From Rhodospirillaceae bacterium (GTDB lineage Bacteria; Pseudomonadota; Alphaproteobacteria; Rhodospirillales; JABHCV01), in assembly GCA_018671895.1 (NCBI GenBank), contig JABHGV010000027.1, forward strand, positions 35,028 to 99,027: DNA of 64,000 nt, given 5' to 3'. The notes under the pieces are model-generated. The model was given only the letters and a program-made list of their open reading frames with translations. It was not told the origin of the DNA and made no database searches. Below are positions 35,527-44,100 of this stretch, piece by piece. The stretch's first letter is position 1, and each line of letters starts with the position of its first letter. Made by a program: the position numbers and the translations under genes.

Positions 35527-36363
35527 ATGCAGCATCAAAACCTGTTCGTCTTCGATATTGAGACCATTCCCGATACCGATGCGGTTCCCAACCTGACCGG
35601 ATTCGACGATCCTGACATTGAAGCGCGCCGGGCAGAGATCGAGCGCTATCATCTGGATATCACCGATGGCCGCAACGCCTTTCCGCGCCAGCCCTTTCAC
35701 AAGGTCGTCGCGATCAGCTTTCTGGAGGCCGATATCGAATACATGGGCAGCGGCGGTGAGGCATATGTGCTGCGCGAACTGCGTACCGGCGGCGAGGCCA
35801 GTTTCGACGAGGAGATGCTGTTAAAGGGTTTCTTTCAGCATTTCGAGCGCCAGAGACCGCGCCTCGTCAGCTTCAACGGTCGCGGCTTCGACCTGCCGGT
35901 GTTGAAATACCGCGCCATGGCGCACGGCATATCGGCACCCTGGCTGTATTCGGCTGGCGACAAATGGAACAGCTATCAGTCGCGCTATTCAGCCGACTGG
36001 CATTGCGATCTGATGGAGGTCCTTTCTGAATACGGGGCGTCGGCGCGGGTCAAGCTGAACGAGGTCTGTTCGATCATGGGCTTCCCCGGCAAGTTCGGCG
36101 TCGATGGCTCGAAGGTGGCTGAAATGTTCGACGCCGGTAAAATTCCAGAGATACGCGACTACTGCGAGACCGATGTGCTGAACACCTATCTGGTTTATCT
36201 GCGCCTGATGCAGCACCGGGGCACGCTGGGCACGGAAAGCTACAACCGCGCCGTCGCCGATATTATTTCCCTGATCGAGGCCGAGGGCGAGAACCGCCCG
36301 CATCTGGCGGAATTTATGGACGCCTGGGGTCAGGCATCAAATAATTCGTTCATGCTGGAATGA
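35527..36363 (+). CDS. Predicted 3'-5' exonuclease (PolB-like, DnaQ fold)
   Basis: The 278-aa product belongs to the family of stand-alone RNase H-fold exonucleases related to the proofreading domain of family-B polymerases. The acidic residues needed for two metals are visible: FVFDIETIPD (ExoI, Asp and Glu), LVSFNGRGFDLPVL (ExoII) and RDYCETDVLNTYLVY (ExoIII, Asp). The ATG at 35527 was chosen because motif ExoI should lie near the N-terminus; GTG 35500 is an alternative. Its location, inserted against the dnaX-ybaB-recR direction, suggests a DNA repair or replication role, which is inferred. Confidence 0.85.
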   Translation: MQHQNLFVFDIETIPDTDAVPNLTGFDDPDIEARRAEIERYHLDITDGRNAFPRQPFHKVVAISFLEADIEYMGSGGEAYVLRELRTGGEASFDEEMLLKGFFQHFERQRPRLVSFNGRGFDLPVLKYRAMAHGISAPWLYSAGDKWNSYQSRYSADWHCDLMEVLSEYGASARVKLNEVCSIMGFPGKFGVDGSKVAEMFDAGKIPEIRDYCETDVLNTYLVYLRLMQHRGTLGTESYNRAVADIISLIEAEGENRPHLAEFMDAWGQASNNSFMLE

Positions 36364-36367
36364 GGGC

Positions 36368-38179
36368 CTAAGCGCCTTCGTCAGGGTCGCGGACCTCGGT
36401 CACTTTCGATCCCGGAAAGGCGTCTAGCACCGCGCTGACCAGCGGCTCGGTCGCAGCCGAAGCCTTGATATCGGCCTTTTGGGCATCCCATTGCTGTTGC
36501 AGGGGTGGGTCGCCGGCTTCGTTGCTGATGGTAACGATCCAGCGCCGGGCCGTGTTGTCGGTCAGGAATGATGCCAATTCATAGGGCAGTTCCCTGGGCG
36601 CATGTTCACCGAGGCTGACTTCGATGGAACCGGGCTCGAAGCGAACCAGATGCACATTATTAATGACGTTGGCGCGCAGGATCGCCTTGCGGCAATCACT
36701 GGCAAGCTGGGCGACTTCTTCCAGCGTCTTGGGATCGGGCAGATCATCGGACGCCGCTTCGGATTCCACATCGGGGACCGGGTCTGGTTCCAGTTGGGGT
36801 TCGGGTGCGGTTTCGATGGCAGCGGCCTGAGCCCCATCACCAGCGGCAGCAATGGCGAGCTGGGCGCGGGGCTGGTCCGGGCTGGTATCTGAAGAGGGTG
36901 TCGGCATCGATGGCGCGGGCGGCGGTGTATCAGCTGGCGGTGCAGACGCCGTCGCACCCCCTTGCGGGGCGCTGGGCGTCGATGATGCGCCAGCAGCCTG
37001 ACCGCCATCGGCCTGAAGCGACTTGATGGCATCTGACGGGGATGGCTGGTCGGTCAGATAGGTTAATCGGACCAGAACCATTTCGGCGGCCTGAACCGGC
37101 GACGGCGCACCCCGAACCTCGCCAAGTCCCTTCAACAGCATTTGCCAGATCCGTGCGATGTCGGCCATTTTCAGGCGCGCCGCAAAGTCCTTGCCCTTGA
37201 CCCGTTCGATTTCCGGCACCCCGACATCGTCGGCGGCTGCGGGCACCACCTTGATACGGGTGACCAGATGTGAAATTTCAAGCATGTCTTCGATAACGGC
37301 AGCCGGGTCGGCACCGTCGCGGTATTGCTGCTCGAACAAATTCAGCGCAACGGCAGCATCACCCTGCAAGACAGCTTCCAGAATCATGAACGTCTGCGAA
37401 CGGTCGGCAAGGCCCAGCATGTCGCGGACCTGGGCCTCATCGGCCTCGCCAGCACCATGGGCAATGGCCTGATCAAGCAGGCTGAGACCATCGCGGACGG
37501 AGCCGTCGGCGGCACGCGCAATCAGCGCCAGCGCGGCGTCGTTGATGGTTGCGCCTTCTTTGTCGGCAATGCCACGAAAGTGCGCGGCCAGGGCGTCGGC
37601 ATCAATACGACGCAGATCGAAACGCTGACAACGCGACAGCACGGTGACCGGAATTTTCCTGATTTCCGTGGTCGCAAAAATAAACTTCACATGCTCGGGC
37701 GGTTCTTCCAGCGTCTTCAACAACGCATTGAAGGCGTTCTTCGACAGCATGTGCACTTCATCGATGATGTAGACCTTGTAGCGCGCCGAGGTCGGGCGAT
37801 AACGAACGCTTTCGATCAGTTCGCGAATATCATCAACGCCGGTGCGGCTGGCGGCATCCATTTCCAGAACATCCACATGGCGATCTTCGGCGATTGCCAG
37901 ACAGTGTTCACACACTCCGCAGGGGTCCGCCGTTGGCCCACCGTTGCCATCAGCGCCGATGCAGTTCAGGACACGGGCGATAATGCGTGCCGTCGTCGTT
38001 TTGCCGACACCGCGCACACCGGTCAACACGAAGGCATGGGCCAGACGCCCTGCTTCGATGGCATTGCCAAGGGTGCGGACCATGGCTTCCTGGCCGATCA
38101 GGCCATCGAAAGACGTTGGCCGGTACTTGCGGGCAAGGACCGTATATTCGGTCGTATCGGTGTCGGTTTGATCGGTCAT
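36368..38179 (-). CDS. dnaX: DNA polymerase III subunits gamma and tau
   Basis: DnaX (603 aa) forms the clamp-loader core of DNA polymerase III. The Walker A segment GVRGVGKTTTARI (Lys60), the four zinc-binding cysteines (73, 87, 90, 93), the Walker B IIDEVHML and sensor-1 region (FIFATTEIRKIP) are intact. A long Pro/Ala-rich linker (about 385-480) separates the ATPase from a C-terminal tau-type domain. I looked for the A-rich slippery heptamer used for gamma in E. coli and saw none, so a short gamma form is not supported. The SRP RNA gene lies immediately upstream on the same strand. Confidence 0.97.
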   Translation of the reverse strand: MTDQTDTDTTEYTVLARKYRPTSFDGLIGQEAMVRTLGNAIEAGRLAHAFVLTGVRGVGKTTTARIIARVLNCIGADGNGGPTADPCGVCEHCLAIAEDRHVDVLEMDAASRTGVDDIRELIESVRYRPTSARYKVYIIDEVHMLSKNAFNALLKTLEEPPEHVKFIFATTEIRKIPVTVLSRCQRFDLRRIDADALAAHFRGIADKEGATINDAALALIARAADGSVRDGLSLLDQAIAHGAGEADEAQVRDMLGLADRSQTFMILEAVLQGDAAVALNLFEQQYRDGADPAAVIEDMLEISHLVTRIKVVPAAADDVGVPEIERVKGKDFAARLKMADIARIWQMLLKGLGEVRGAPSPVQAAEMVLVRLTYLTDQPSPSDAIKSLQADGGQAAGASSTPSAPQGGATASAPPADTPPPAPSMPTPSSDTSPDQPRAQLAIAAAGDGAQAAAIETAPEPQLEPDPVPDVESEAASDDLPDPKTLEEVAQLASDCRKAILRANVINNVHLVRFEPGSIEVSLGEHAPRELPYELASFLTDNTARRWIVTISNEAGDPPLQQQWDAQKADIKASAATEPLVSAVLDAFPGSKVTEVRDPDEGA

Positions 38180-38222
38180 GCCGGGTGATGATGCCGTGTC
38201 TGAATTATTCGAAGGATTAAAG

Positions 38223-38323
38223 GTGGGAGACCGGACAACGACCCGAACCGAATCTCGTTACGGCTGCTTCCTTCCGGATCTGACCGGGTTGGCGAGGGGT
38301 TCGTCCATCGCCGATCTCCCAAG
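38223..38323 (-). ncRNA. ffs: Signal recognition particle RNA (4.5S type)
   Basis: Read on the minus strand, a rod-like RNA of about 100 nt is closed by GGGAGA...TCTCCC ends. The conserved apical domain is clear: GGTCAGATCCGG followed by the AAGGAAGCAGCC that binds Ffh. A TATAGT -10 box sits a few bases before the 5' end (38327-38332). Upstream of dnaX is a common position for the gene. The ends are estimated to within a few bases. Confidence 0.93.
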
Positions 38324-38407
38324 CGCACTATAGCAGTTCCGATAAACCATGGGCCACCGGATTCAGAACTAAATTTTCCGATTTCCGCAGTTTTTAGCCC
38401 GCACCTG

Positions 38408-39565
38408 TTATCCAATGGCGCTGAAATCATCGTCGCCGCCGGTGCCGCCGGGGCCGCCCGGCTTGTCCGGCTCGTCGGAATAGATGTTGGCAGGCGGACC
38501 CTGGGGCGGTTCCGGGATATAGGCCGGGGCTTCCGGTTTTGCTTCCGGTTTCATTTCCGGCATTTCTGTTGGTCGCGGCACATCGACGACCGGGTCTGCC
38601 GTCGCCGTCGTTTGCTCATCAGCCGCGCCCTCATCCGGCATGCCCTCATCTGGCATACCATTAACCGAGTCATCCAGTTTCGGTCCACTGTCCCTGATAA
38701 CCGGGATCGACGGCGAAGCATCGATCGGTTGTTCGGGCGGCAGGTCGTTGCCAGCACCCGGTCCCGGTGCGGTTTCCAGGTCCTGCAGATCAATCATGTC
38801 AGGTGACGGCTCGGCGAACATGCCAGCGGGAATGTCGCCCGGCGCCGGTTGCAGACTGGCCGTTGGCGGTCCGTCCGGTGTCGGCTCCGCAGGATCATCA
38901 AACAGGCCGGGGCCCGGGGTCTCGTCGACCTGATCGTCAAACAGGCCAGGGGTTTGTTCTTCCTGCTGATCATCAAACAGCCCCGGCGACGGACTTGGGT
39001 CCATGGACGGCTGCTTGATCGGCAGGGTCTTGCGTAGCTTCAGGGTTTCCAGCGGACTTACCGGCAGTTCGCGTGGACGCTCGATGGTAATAAAACCGCC
39101 CGCACTGCCGACCAGAGCCATCGCCATCAGAAGGGAATTGTTCTCGAATTCATAGGACCCGTCGCGCACCGCGACCAGGCGAACCTCTGTCGTCTTGCCC
39201 GGCGGCAGGGTAATGGCATCGACGCACGGCGTCTCAAACGTCCGCCCGCCATTGACGCTGATTTGTTTGACGGCGACGGAACGGAAGAAATCGATGGCAC
39301 GGAACGTGTGTTCTTCATCGTCGCCGTTTTCAATCCTCAGCACATAGGCCTTGCCCATCAACAAGCCAAGATAGCCCGGTGTAAAATCACCCTGGCGAAT
39401 TCTTAAATTAACATTGCGGGCCTGTTCCCAATCGACCCCGTCGGTGTGCTGGATGGCGGCTGTGGTGCAGTCGGCAAGAAACACGCCCGTCCCGCCCTCG
39501 CCATAGGCGCAGGCAGACAGTGCAAGCGTACTTCCAATCACTGCGGCAAAGCGGAATCGCTTCAT
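38408..39565 (-). CDS. Putative lipoprotein with cupredoxin-like domain and PGLFDD repeats
   Basis: I do not recognise a named family. The 385-aa product has a lipobox (LSAC, Cys19). Residues 50-160 resemble a cupredoxin-type beta sandwich (YVLRIENGDDEEHTFRAIDF, then LPPGKTTEVRL and GSYEFENN), with His86 and Cys114 but no full copper site that I can confirm. The rest (185-385) is Pro-, Asp- and Glu-rich, probably disordered, with three PGLFDD motifs at 194-199, 206-211 and 219-224, and MPDEGMPDEG near 300. The tail could be a flexible periplasmic arm whose repeats bind a partner. It begins at ATG 39565. Confidence 0.65.
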   Translation of the reverse strand: MKRFRFAAVIGSTLALSACAYGEGGTGVFLADCTTAAIQHTDGVDWEQARNVNLRIRQGDFTPGYLGLLMGKAYVLRIENGDDEEHTFRAIDFFRSVAVKQISVNGGRTFETPCVDAITLPPGKTTEVRLVAVRDGSYEFENNSLLMAMALVGSAGGFITIERPRELPVSPLETLKLRKTLPIKQPSMDPSPSPGLFDDQQEEQTPGLFDDQVDETPGPGLFDDPAEPTPDGPPTASLQPAPGDIPAGMFAEPSPDMIDLQDLETAPGPGAGNDLPPEQPIDASPSIPVIRDSGPKLDDSVNGMPDEGMPDEGAADEQTTATADPVVDVPRPTEMPEMKPEAKPEAPAYIPEPPQGPPANIYSDEPDKPGGPGGTGGDDDFSAIG

Positions 39566-39772
39566 CCGACCAGACAGTCCCCTCCTGCACGCGGCCACTG
39601 CCCTGGATGCGCTTGATTTCCGTATGGTGAAACTATCAACAGTCGGGGGTGTTCGACAACATAAAATTTAATGACTCCAAGAAGTTAGGCCTTTCGGCGA
39701 AGGAATGCTTCCTCAGCCCCACCGACATGGGGCAATATTACCTAGATATTTCAATTTGTTCGGGGAAACGCC

Positions 39773-40693
39773 TTGTTCGGCAACAGCTTTTATACGGATA
39801 TCGGCTTACAAAGAACGCCGGTCGGTCATAACGATGAAAATTGGCTTGACGAACGCCTACATAATCGTTCCAGCCGAATCGTGCCGGTCTGGCGTGGCCA
39901 TAATCTGATTCTTGGTCAAGAGACGCCACAAGCGATTGCCCTGACCGGCAATCATGCCCGCGGCCTGTTGCAAATTTGCGGCGAGAAGGCGTTTCTGGGC
40001 ATGGATGGCGACACCGCGTACTTCGCCATCGATTTGTCGGAACACGAACTGCCGGTGCTGTCGCCAGCCTTGGGCCAGGCCAAATTCGTCGACCTGCGCC
40101 GCGTCGTGATGATGCTGGAACCACACGAAGCGGCCTTGCTGGCCTACGCCAAGGGGGCCATGTACTGGCACTTCAATAATCATTATTGCGCCGCCTGCGG
40201 CAGCCTTGCTGATGCAAAACTGGGCGGGCGCATGCGCCAGTGCACCAACCCCGATTGCGCGCGCGAACACTATCCGCGTTCGAACCCGGCCGTCATCATG
40301 CTGGTCACCCGACCCGGTCCCGATGGCGGTGCCTGCCTGCTTGGTCGCCACGGCGGACTGCCCGACGGCATGTATTCGACGCTGGCCGGTTTCGTCGAAC
40401 AAGGCGAAAGCCTGGAACAAACGGTAGCCCGCGAAGTGATGGAGGAATCCGGCATCACCGTGACCGACATCACCTATCGGGGCTCGCAGCCATGGCCGTT
40501 TCCGGACTCGTTGATGGTGGGTTTCAGGGCGCGCGCCAGTACCGTCGAAATTGACTTGTCGAACGACGAGTTGGAAGACGCCCGCTGGTTCACCCGCGCC
40601 CAGATTGCCAGCTTTTCTGAGCACGGTCGTCGCCTGCCGCGTGCCGATTCAATCGGCTTTCAACTGGTCGATGAGTGGTTAAAAGAGGGCTAG
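39773..40693 (+). CDS. nudC: NAD(+) diphosphatase / NADH pyrophosphatase NudC
   Basis: NudC (306 aa) hydrolyses NAD(H), and in E. coli also removes NAD caps from RNA. A zinc ribbon (CAACGSL...CTNPDC), the Nudix box (GFVEQGESLEQTVAREVMEESGI) and the NudC-specific SQPWPFPDSLM are all present. Translation starts at TTG 39773 after a GGGGA ribosome binding site; no ATG fits. The gene is convergent with pheA and the two stops overlap by 4 nt. Confidence 0.95.
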   Translation: MFGNSFYTDIGLQRTPVGHNDENWLDERLHNRSSRIVPVWRGHNLILGQETPQAIALTGNHARGLLQICGEKAFLGMDGDTAYFAIDLSEHELPVLSPALGQAKFVDLRRVVMMLEPHEAALLAYAKGAMYWHFNNHYCAACGSLADAKLGGRMRQCTNPDCAREHYPRSNPAVIMLVTRPGPDGGACLLGRHGGLPDGMYSTLAGFVEQGESLEQTVAREVMEESGITVTDITYRGSQPWPFPDSLMVGFRARASTVEIDLSNDELEDARWFTRAQIASFSEHGRRLPRADSIGFQLVDEWLKEG

Positions 40694-41547
40694 TCGATCT
40701 TCGCCGCATCTTCCTTGCGGAACGGATGCGACGGAAAGACGCCGAGAATTTTTACTTCCTTGGTCTGAAAGCGCAGTTCCTCGAGCGCCAGCTTGACGTT
40801 GTCGTGTTCCGGATGGCCGTCGATTTCGACATAAAACTGGGCCGCCTGAAAACTGCCGCCGACCAGATAGCTTTCCAGCTTGGTCAGGTTGACGCCGTTG
40901 GTGGCAAATCCACCCATCGCCTTGTACAGGGCAGCGGGAACATGACGAACCTTGAAAATCATGCTGGTGACGATGTCACCTGAATCCGGGGCCGGGACCT
41001 TGGCATCACGCGCCATGATCAAAAACCGCGTGGTGTTGTGTTCGGCGTCTTCGATATTGGCACGAAGCGATTCCAGTCCGTAGATTTCGCCAGCCAGTTC
41101 CGAGGCGATGGCCGCGTGGGTAGACTCTGCGCCGTCGGCAATCATCGCCGCACCCGCCGCCGTGTCGGCATAGACGACCGGTTCCAGCCCCAGCTCGCGG
41201 ATAACCTTGCGGCACTGGTTCAAGGCGTGGACGTGACTGTGGACATGGGTCAGGTCTTCGATCCTGGTTCCCGGCAGGGCCAGCAGATGATGATCGATGC
41301 GCTGGAAATGCTCGCCGATGATATGCAGGCCGGAATCCGGCAGCAGGTGATGAATATCGGCGACCCGACCGGCAACGGAATTGTCGATGGGAATCATCGC
41401 CAGACGCGCCTTGCCACCGGTGACGGCGGTGAACGTGTCTTCAAAGGTATGACACGGCAGGGTCTTCATATCCGAGCATACGACTCGGCATGCGAGGTCC
41501 GAGTAAGCCCCCGGCGCGCCCTGAAATGCAATGGTTTGCTCGGCCAT
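40690..41547 (-). CDS. pheA: Prephenate dehydratase
   Basis: The 285-aa enzyme converts prephenate to phenylpyruvate for phenylalanine synthesis. It is monofunctional, with no chorismate mutase domain. The catalytic TRF motif appears in NTTRFLIM, preceded by the two-lobe dehydratase domain (IAFQGAPGAYSD, IPIDNSVAGRV). A C-terminal ACT domain (about 195-270) carries GALYKAMGGFATNGVNLTKLES, where the ESRP loop typical of Phe sensing reads ESYL, a relaxed form. It is 22 bp downstream of kdsB on the same strand. Confidence 0.95.
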   Translation of the reverse strand: MAEQTIAFQGAPGAYSDLACRVVCSDMKTLPCHTFEDTFTAVTGGKARLAMIPIDNSVAGRVADIHHLLPDSGLHIIGEHFQRIDHHLLALPGTRIEDLTHVHSHVHALNQCRKVIRELGLEPVVYADTAAGAAMIADGAESTHAAIASELAGEIYGLESLRANIEDAEHNTTRFLIMARDAKVPAPDSGDIVTSMIFKVRHVPAALYKAMGGFATNGVNLTKLESYLVGGSFQAAQFYVEIDGHPEHDNVKLALEELRFQTKEVKILGVFPSHPFRKEDAAKID

Positions 41548-41569
41548 ATCTTTTAATCTTCCTACTTAA

Positions 41570-42298
41570 TCAAGCAAGCATCTGGCGTGCCCGCTCAAGG
41601 TCCGCCGGAGTATCGACACCGAGCGGCACCGTGTCAACGAGGGCGGCATCAATGCGCATGGCATTTTCAAGTGCGCGCAGCTGTTCCAGCTTCTCCGCCT
41701 TTTCCAGCGGCGACGGCTGCAAGGCAACAAAACGTTCCAGGGCAGCGCGGCGAAACGCATAGAGCCCGATGTGATGGAACAGGGGACCATCGCCGAACGG
41801 CGCGGCGCGGCGGCTGAAGTAAAGGGCACGTCCGACCGTATCGCCCTCGGCGCGGGATAATACCGCCTTGACCACATTCGGGTTATCGCGTTCATCCGTT
41901 TCCGTGATTTCTGTGACCAACGTCGCGATATCGACGTCTGGTTGCCCAAGCGGGCGCAAGGCCGCATGAACCACATCGGCGGCGATGGTCGGCAGGTCGC
42001 CCTGCACATTGACGATGACGTTGTGGCGACCGTCGGGGTCAATCAACGAGACGGCTTCGAAGATCCGGTCCGAACCGGATGGATGATCAGCCCGCGTCAA
42101 CTGGGCACGACCGCCCGCAGATTCAACAGCGTCAACGATATCGGAGGAATCACACGCCACGACGACCGGGCCGACATCGGCCTCCATGGCACGACGCCAA
42201 ACATGGACAATCATCGGCTCGCCATGAATATCGGCCAGCGGCTTGCCCGGCAGGCGTTCTGATTCCATTCGGGCCGGAATTACGACAAGGGGATTCAT
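41570..42298 (-). CDS. kdsB: 3-deoxy-manno-octulosonate cytidylyltransferase
   Basis: KdsB (242 aa from ATG 42298) activates Kdo as CMP-Kdo for lipopolysaccharide core synthesis. The nucleotide loop [15 protein letters not shown], the conserved [10 protein letters not shown] (VQGDEP-type metal site) and [14 protein letters not shown] are present. The frame is open for 27 codons upstream but lacks a better start. Its presence shows a lipopolysaccharide-bearing outer membrane. Confidence 0.95.
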   Translation of the reverse strand: MNPLVVIPARMESERLPGKPLADIHGEPMIVHVWRRAMEADVGPVVVACDSSDIVDAVESAGGRAQLTRADHPSGSDRIFEAVSLIDPDGRHNVIVNVQGDLPTIAADVVHAALRPLGQPDVDIATLVTEITETDERDNPNVVKAVLSRAEGDTVGRALYFSRRAAPFGDGPLFHHIGLYAFRRAALERFVALQPSPLEKAEKLEQLRALENAMRIDAALVDTVPLGVDTPADLERARQMLA

Positions 42299-42403
42299 GT
42301 GTGCTCTTTTTTGGATTCTGAATTTCGTGTCAGGCAGTATAGTCTGTGAATATCCGTCTAACACATGGAAATAAGACACACCTATTTTTTATGGAGCCCC
42401 CTT

Positions 42404-42940
42404 ATGAACGCAGGCTTTTTCGAGAACCTTCTGTTATCAGCCGGACTGACGTTTGCCATTCTGGCGGCCAGTCACCTTGCCGGGGAAATGCTGGTCCAGC
42501 CGATTGGCGAGCCCGGCCCTGCGATGACGGCATCGGCCCCGAATGCCGATAAAACTGCGGCACCCACTGCTGGTAGTGCCGAAACCGTGCCGTTGGCCAC
42601 CCTGCTTGCCGCCGCCGATTTGAGCGCGGGCAAAAAATTGTACAGCAAATGCAAGGCGTGCCACACCATTGAGGCGGGCGGTAAAAACCGGGTTGGGCCG
42701 AACCTGTGGAATGTCGTCGGGCGCACCAAGGCCGCCAGCGAGGGCTTTAAATATTCAGGTCCCATGAAGGGTCTCGGCGGTGAGTGGAGCTACACCGATC
42801 TCGACGCCTTCCTCGCCAGCCCGAAGAAATTCGTCAAAGGCACCAAGATGTCATTTGCCGGTCTGCGCAAGCCTGCTGACCGTGCGGCAATGATACTCTA
42901 TCTGCGTGAACTGAGTGACAGCCCGGTTGCCCTGCCGTGA
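42404..42940 (+). CDS. Membrane-anchored cytochrome c (CycM/c552-like)
   Basis: The 178-aa product has an uncleaved N-terminal anchor (residues 6-25), an Ala/Pro-rich linker and a class I cytochrome c domain. The haem site CKACHTIEAGGKNRVGPNLW is typical of mitochondrial and alphaproteobacterial c2/c552/CycM cytochromes; the axial Met is probably in KGTKMSFAGL. Such cytochromes shuttle electrons from the bc1 complex to an aa3-type oxidase. The ATG follows GGAG by 8 nt. A GTG inside its stop starts the next gene. Confidence 0.93.
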   Translation: MNAGFFENLLLSAGLTFAILAASHLAGEMLVQPIGEPGPAMTASAPNADKTAAPTAGSAETVPLATLLAAADLSAGKKLYSKCKACHTIEAGGKNRVGPNLWNVVGRTKAASEGFKYSGPMKGLGGEWSYTDLDAFLASPKKFVKGTKMSFAGLRKPADRAAMILYLRELSDSPVALP

Positions 42941-43719
42941 GCGCGGCGGTTCCCGAACAAGCGCTTGAACTGGCTGTCCGCGCGGCTGATGCCGCCGGAG
43001 AGGTGGCACGGAAATATTTCCGTTCTTCCTTTGATGTCGAGAAAAAAGACGATGAGAGCCCGGTGACCATCGCCGACCGCGAGGCCGAAACGGTCATTCG
43101 CGACATTATCGAAGAGGTCTTTCCCGAACACGGCATCTTTGGCGAAGAGCACGGCAACGTGCGAACCGATGCCGAATATGTATGGACGTTGGACCCCATC
43201 GACGGCACCCAGTCGTTCGTAACGGGCAGGCCCCTGTTCGGCACTCTGATTGCGCTGTTGCATAGCAACCGGCCGGTGCTGGGCATCATCGACATGCCGG
43301 CGCTGGGCGAGCGCTGGATTGGCGCCGACGGTATTGCTGCAACCTTCAACGGCACGGCGGTGACGACACGCGATTGCACCGACATGGGCAATGCCTGGCT
43401 GTCGACGACGTCGCCGCAAATGTTCGAAGGAGACGATGCCGTGCGGTTCGAGACCTTGCGCCAGAAGGTCTGGCGGACCCAGTACGGCAGCGATTGCTAT
43501 GCCTATGGCCTGTTGGCCAATGCCGGGCTCGACCTGGTCGTCGAGGCCAGCATGCAGCCGTATGATTATTGTGCGCTGGTGCCGGTCATCGAAGGGGCCG
43601 GTGGTGTTATTACCGATTGGCAAGGCCAACCGCTGGGCATGAATTCCGATGGCCGGGTGCTGGCCGCGGGCAATGCGCCCCTGCATACGGCAGCCATGAA
43701 CATCCTAAATGGAGGATAA
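42937..43719 (+). CDS. hisN: Inositol-monophosphatase family protein, probable histidinol-phosphatase (HisN)
   Basis: The 260-aa enzyme carries the lithium-sensitive phosphatase motifs: GEEHG, WTLDPIDGTQSFVTG (metal-binding Asp residues) and YDYCALVPVIEGAGG. The CALVPVIEGAGG and SDCYAYGLLANAG segments are closest to the HisN branch, which dephosphorylates histidinol phosphate; inositol monophosphate or PAP phosphatase activity is the alternative. Translation starts at GTG 42937, overlapping the cytochrome stop (GTGA). Confidence 0.85.
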   Translation: MSAAVPEQALELAVRAADAAGEVARKYFRSSFDVEKKDDESPVTIADREAETVIRDIIEEVFPEHGIFGEEHGNVRTDAEYVWTLDPIDGTQSFVTGRPLFGTLIALLHSNRPVLGIIDMPALGERWIGADGIAATFNGTAVTTRDCTDMGNAWLSTTSPQMFEGDDAVRFETLRQKVWRTQYGSDCYAYGLLANAGLDLVVEASMQPYDYCALVPVIEGAGGVITDWQGQPLGMNSDGRVLAAGNAPLHTAAMNILNGG

Positions 43720-43741
43720 AGTACAAAGACCTTGCCGGTAA

Positions 43742-43785
43742 TTAGAACCTGGCTTCCAGAAGCCGCGCCACCCGAAGGGTGCGCT
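43742..43785 (-). repeat. Third copy of the dispersed repeat, inverted
   Basis: On the minus strand it reads GGTGGCGCGGC, then TTCTGGAAGCCAGGTTCTA, matching 16377-16404 with a single difference over 27 nt. Its core GGCTTC-TG-GAAGCC can form a tight hairpin; in the other copies one arm is altered. Confidence 0.75.
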
Positions 43786-43821
43786 TAAAGCAAGCCCCCC
43801 GTCCCGGCGGATGGGCAGGAC

Positions 43822-43936
43822 AAAAATTAACCCCGGACCGTTGCAGCGGTCCGGGGCCAGGAGAAGCCAGCGAAAAGGAGCGGTTCCCTCGCAAATTTAG
43901 GCCTCCCCTTGGGGCAACTCTGGGGGCATCTGTTTG
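43822..43936 (-). ncRNA. Candidate small RNA with intrinsic terminator
   Basis: On the minus strand a perfect 10-bp stem CCCCGGACCG/CGGTCCGGGG (43831-43856, 6-nt loop) is followed by TTAATTTTTG, a strong terminator, yet no gene ends there. About 100 nt upstream lies TATAAC (43941-43946), a possible -10 box, with no good -35. The segment between has a CCCCAAGGGG hairpin, a purine-rich GAGGGAACC and no reading frame. A free-standing sRNA is the simplest explanation, but expression is unproven. Confidence 0.4.
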
Positions 43937-44100
43937 AGCTGTTATAAAGTTTATAATCCTCAACCATGACAGCACCCTGACGCGTAGCAGAAAATGCCGT
44001 CGGCACGTCGGGCTTGTAAGGGGGCCTTGGTGTCGCCACAATCCGGGGCCACGGTTATTACCAATATAGCTATCATCCATTCGTGTTTCAGGAGACCCGC

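Larger units (their letters stand above)
43720..44100. other. Non-coding interval between hisN and the oligopeptide importer
   Basis: No protein gene is convincing here. It contains one inverted copy of the dispersed repeat (43742-43785), a possible minus-strand small RNA with terminator (43822-43936), and the leader of the yejA-like gene with its AGGAG ribosome binding site (44090-44094). A minus-strand open frame across it lacks codon bias and a start signal. Confidence 0.6.

Noticed and set aside
36368..38179. Programmed frameshift for a short gamma form of dnaX
   Set aside because: No A-rich slippery heptamer followed by a hairpin was seen; the full tau-length frame is uninterrupted.
39649..39831. 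A 60-codon frame overlapping the nudC start
   Set aside because: It has no ribosome binding site, no conserved feature, and overlaps the well-supported NudC coding sequence.
43742..44080. A 112-codon minus-strand frame between hisN and the yejA-like gene
   Set aside because: It runs through the dispersed repeat and the terminator hairpin, and its product has no plausible protein character; the non-coding explanation is better.
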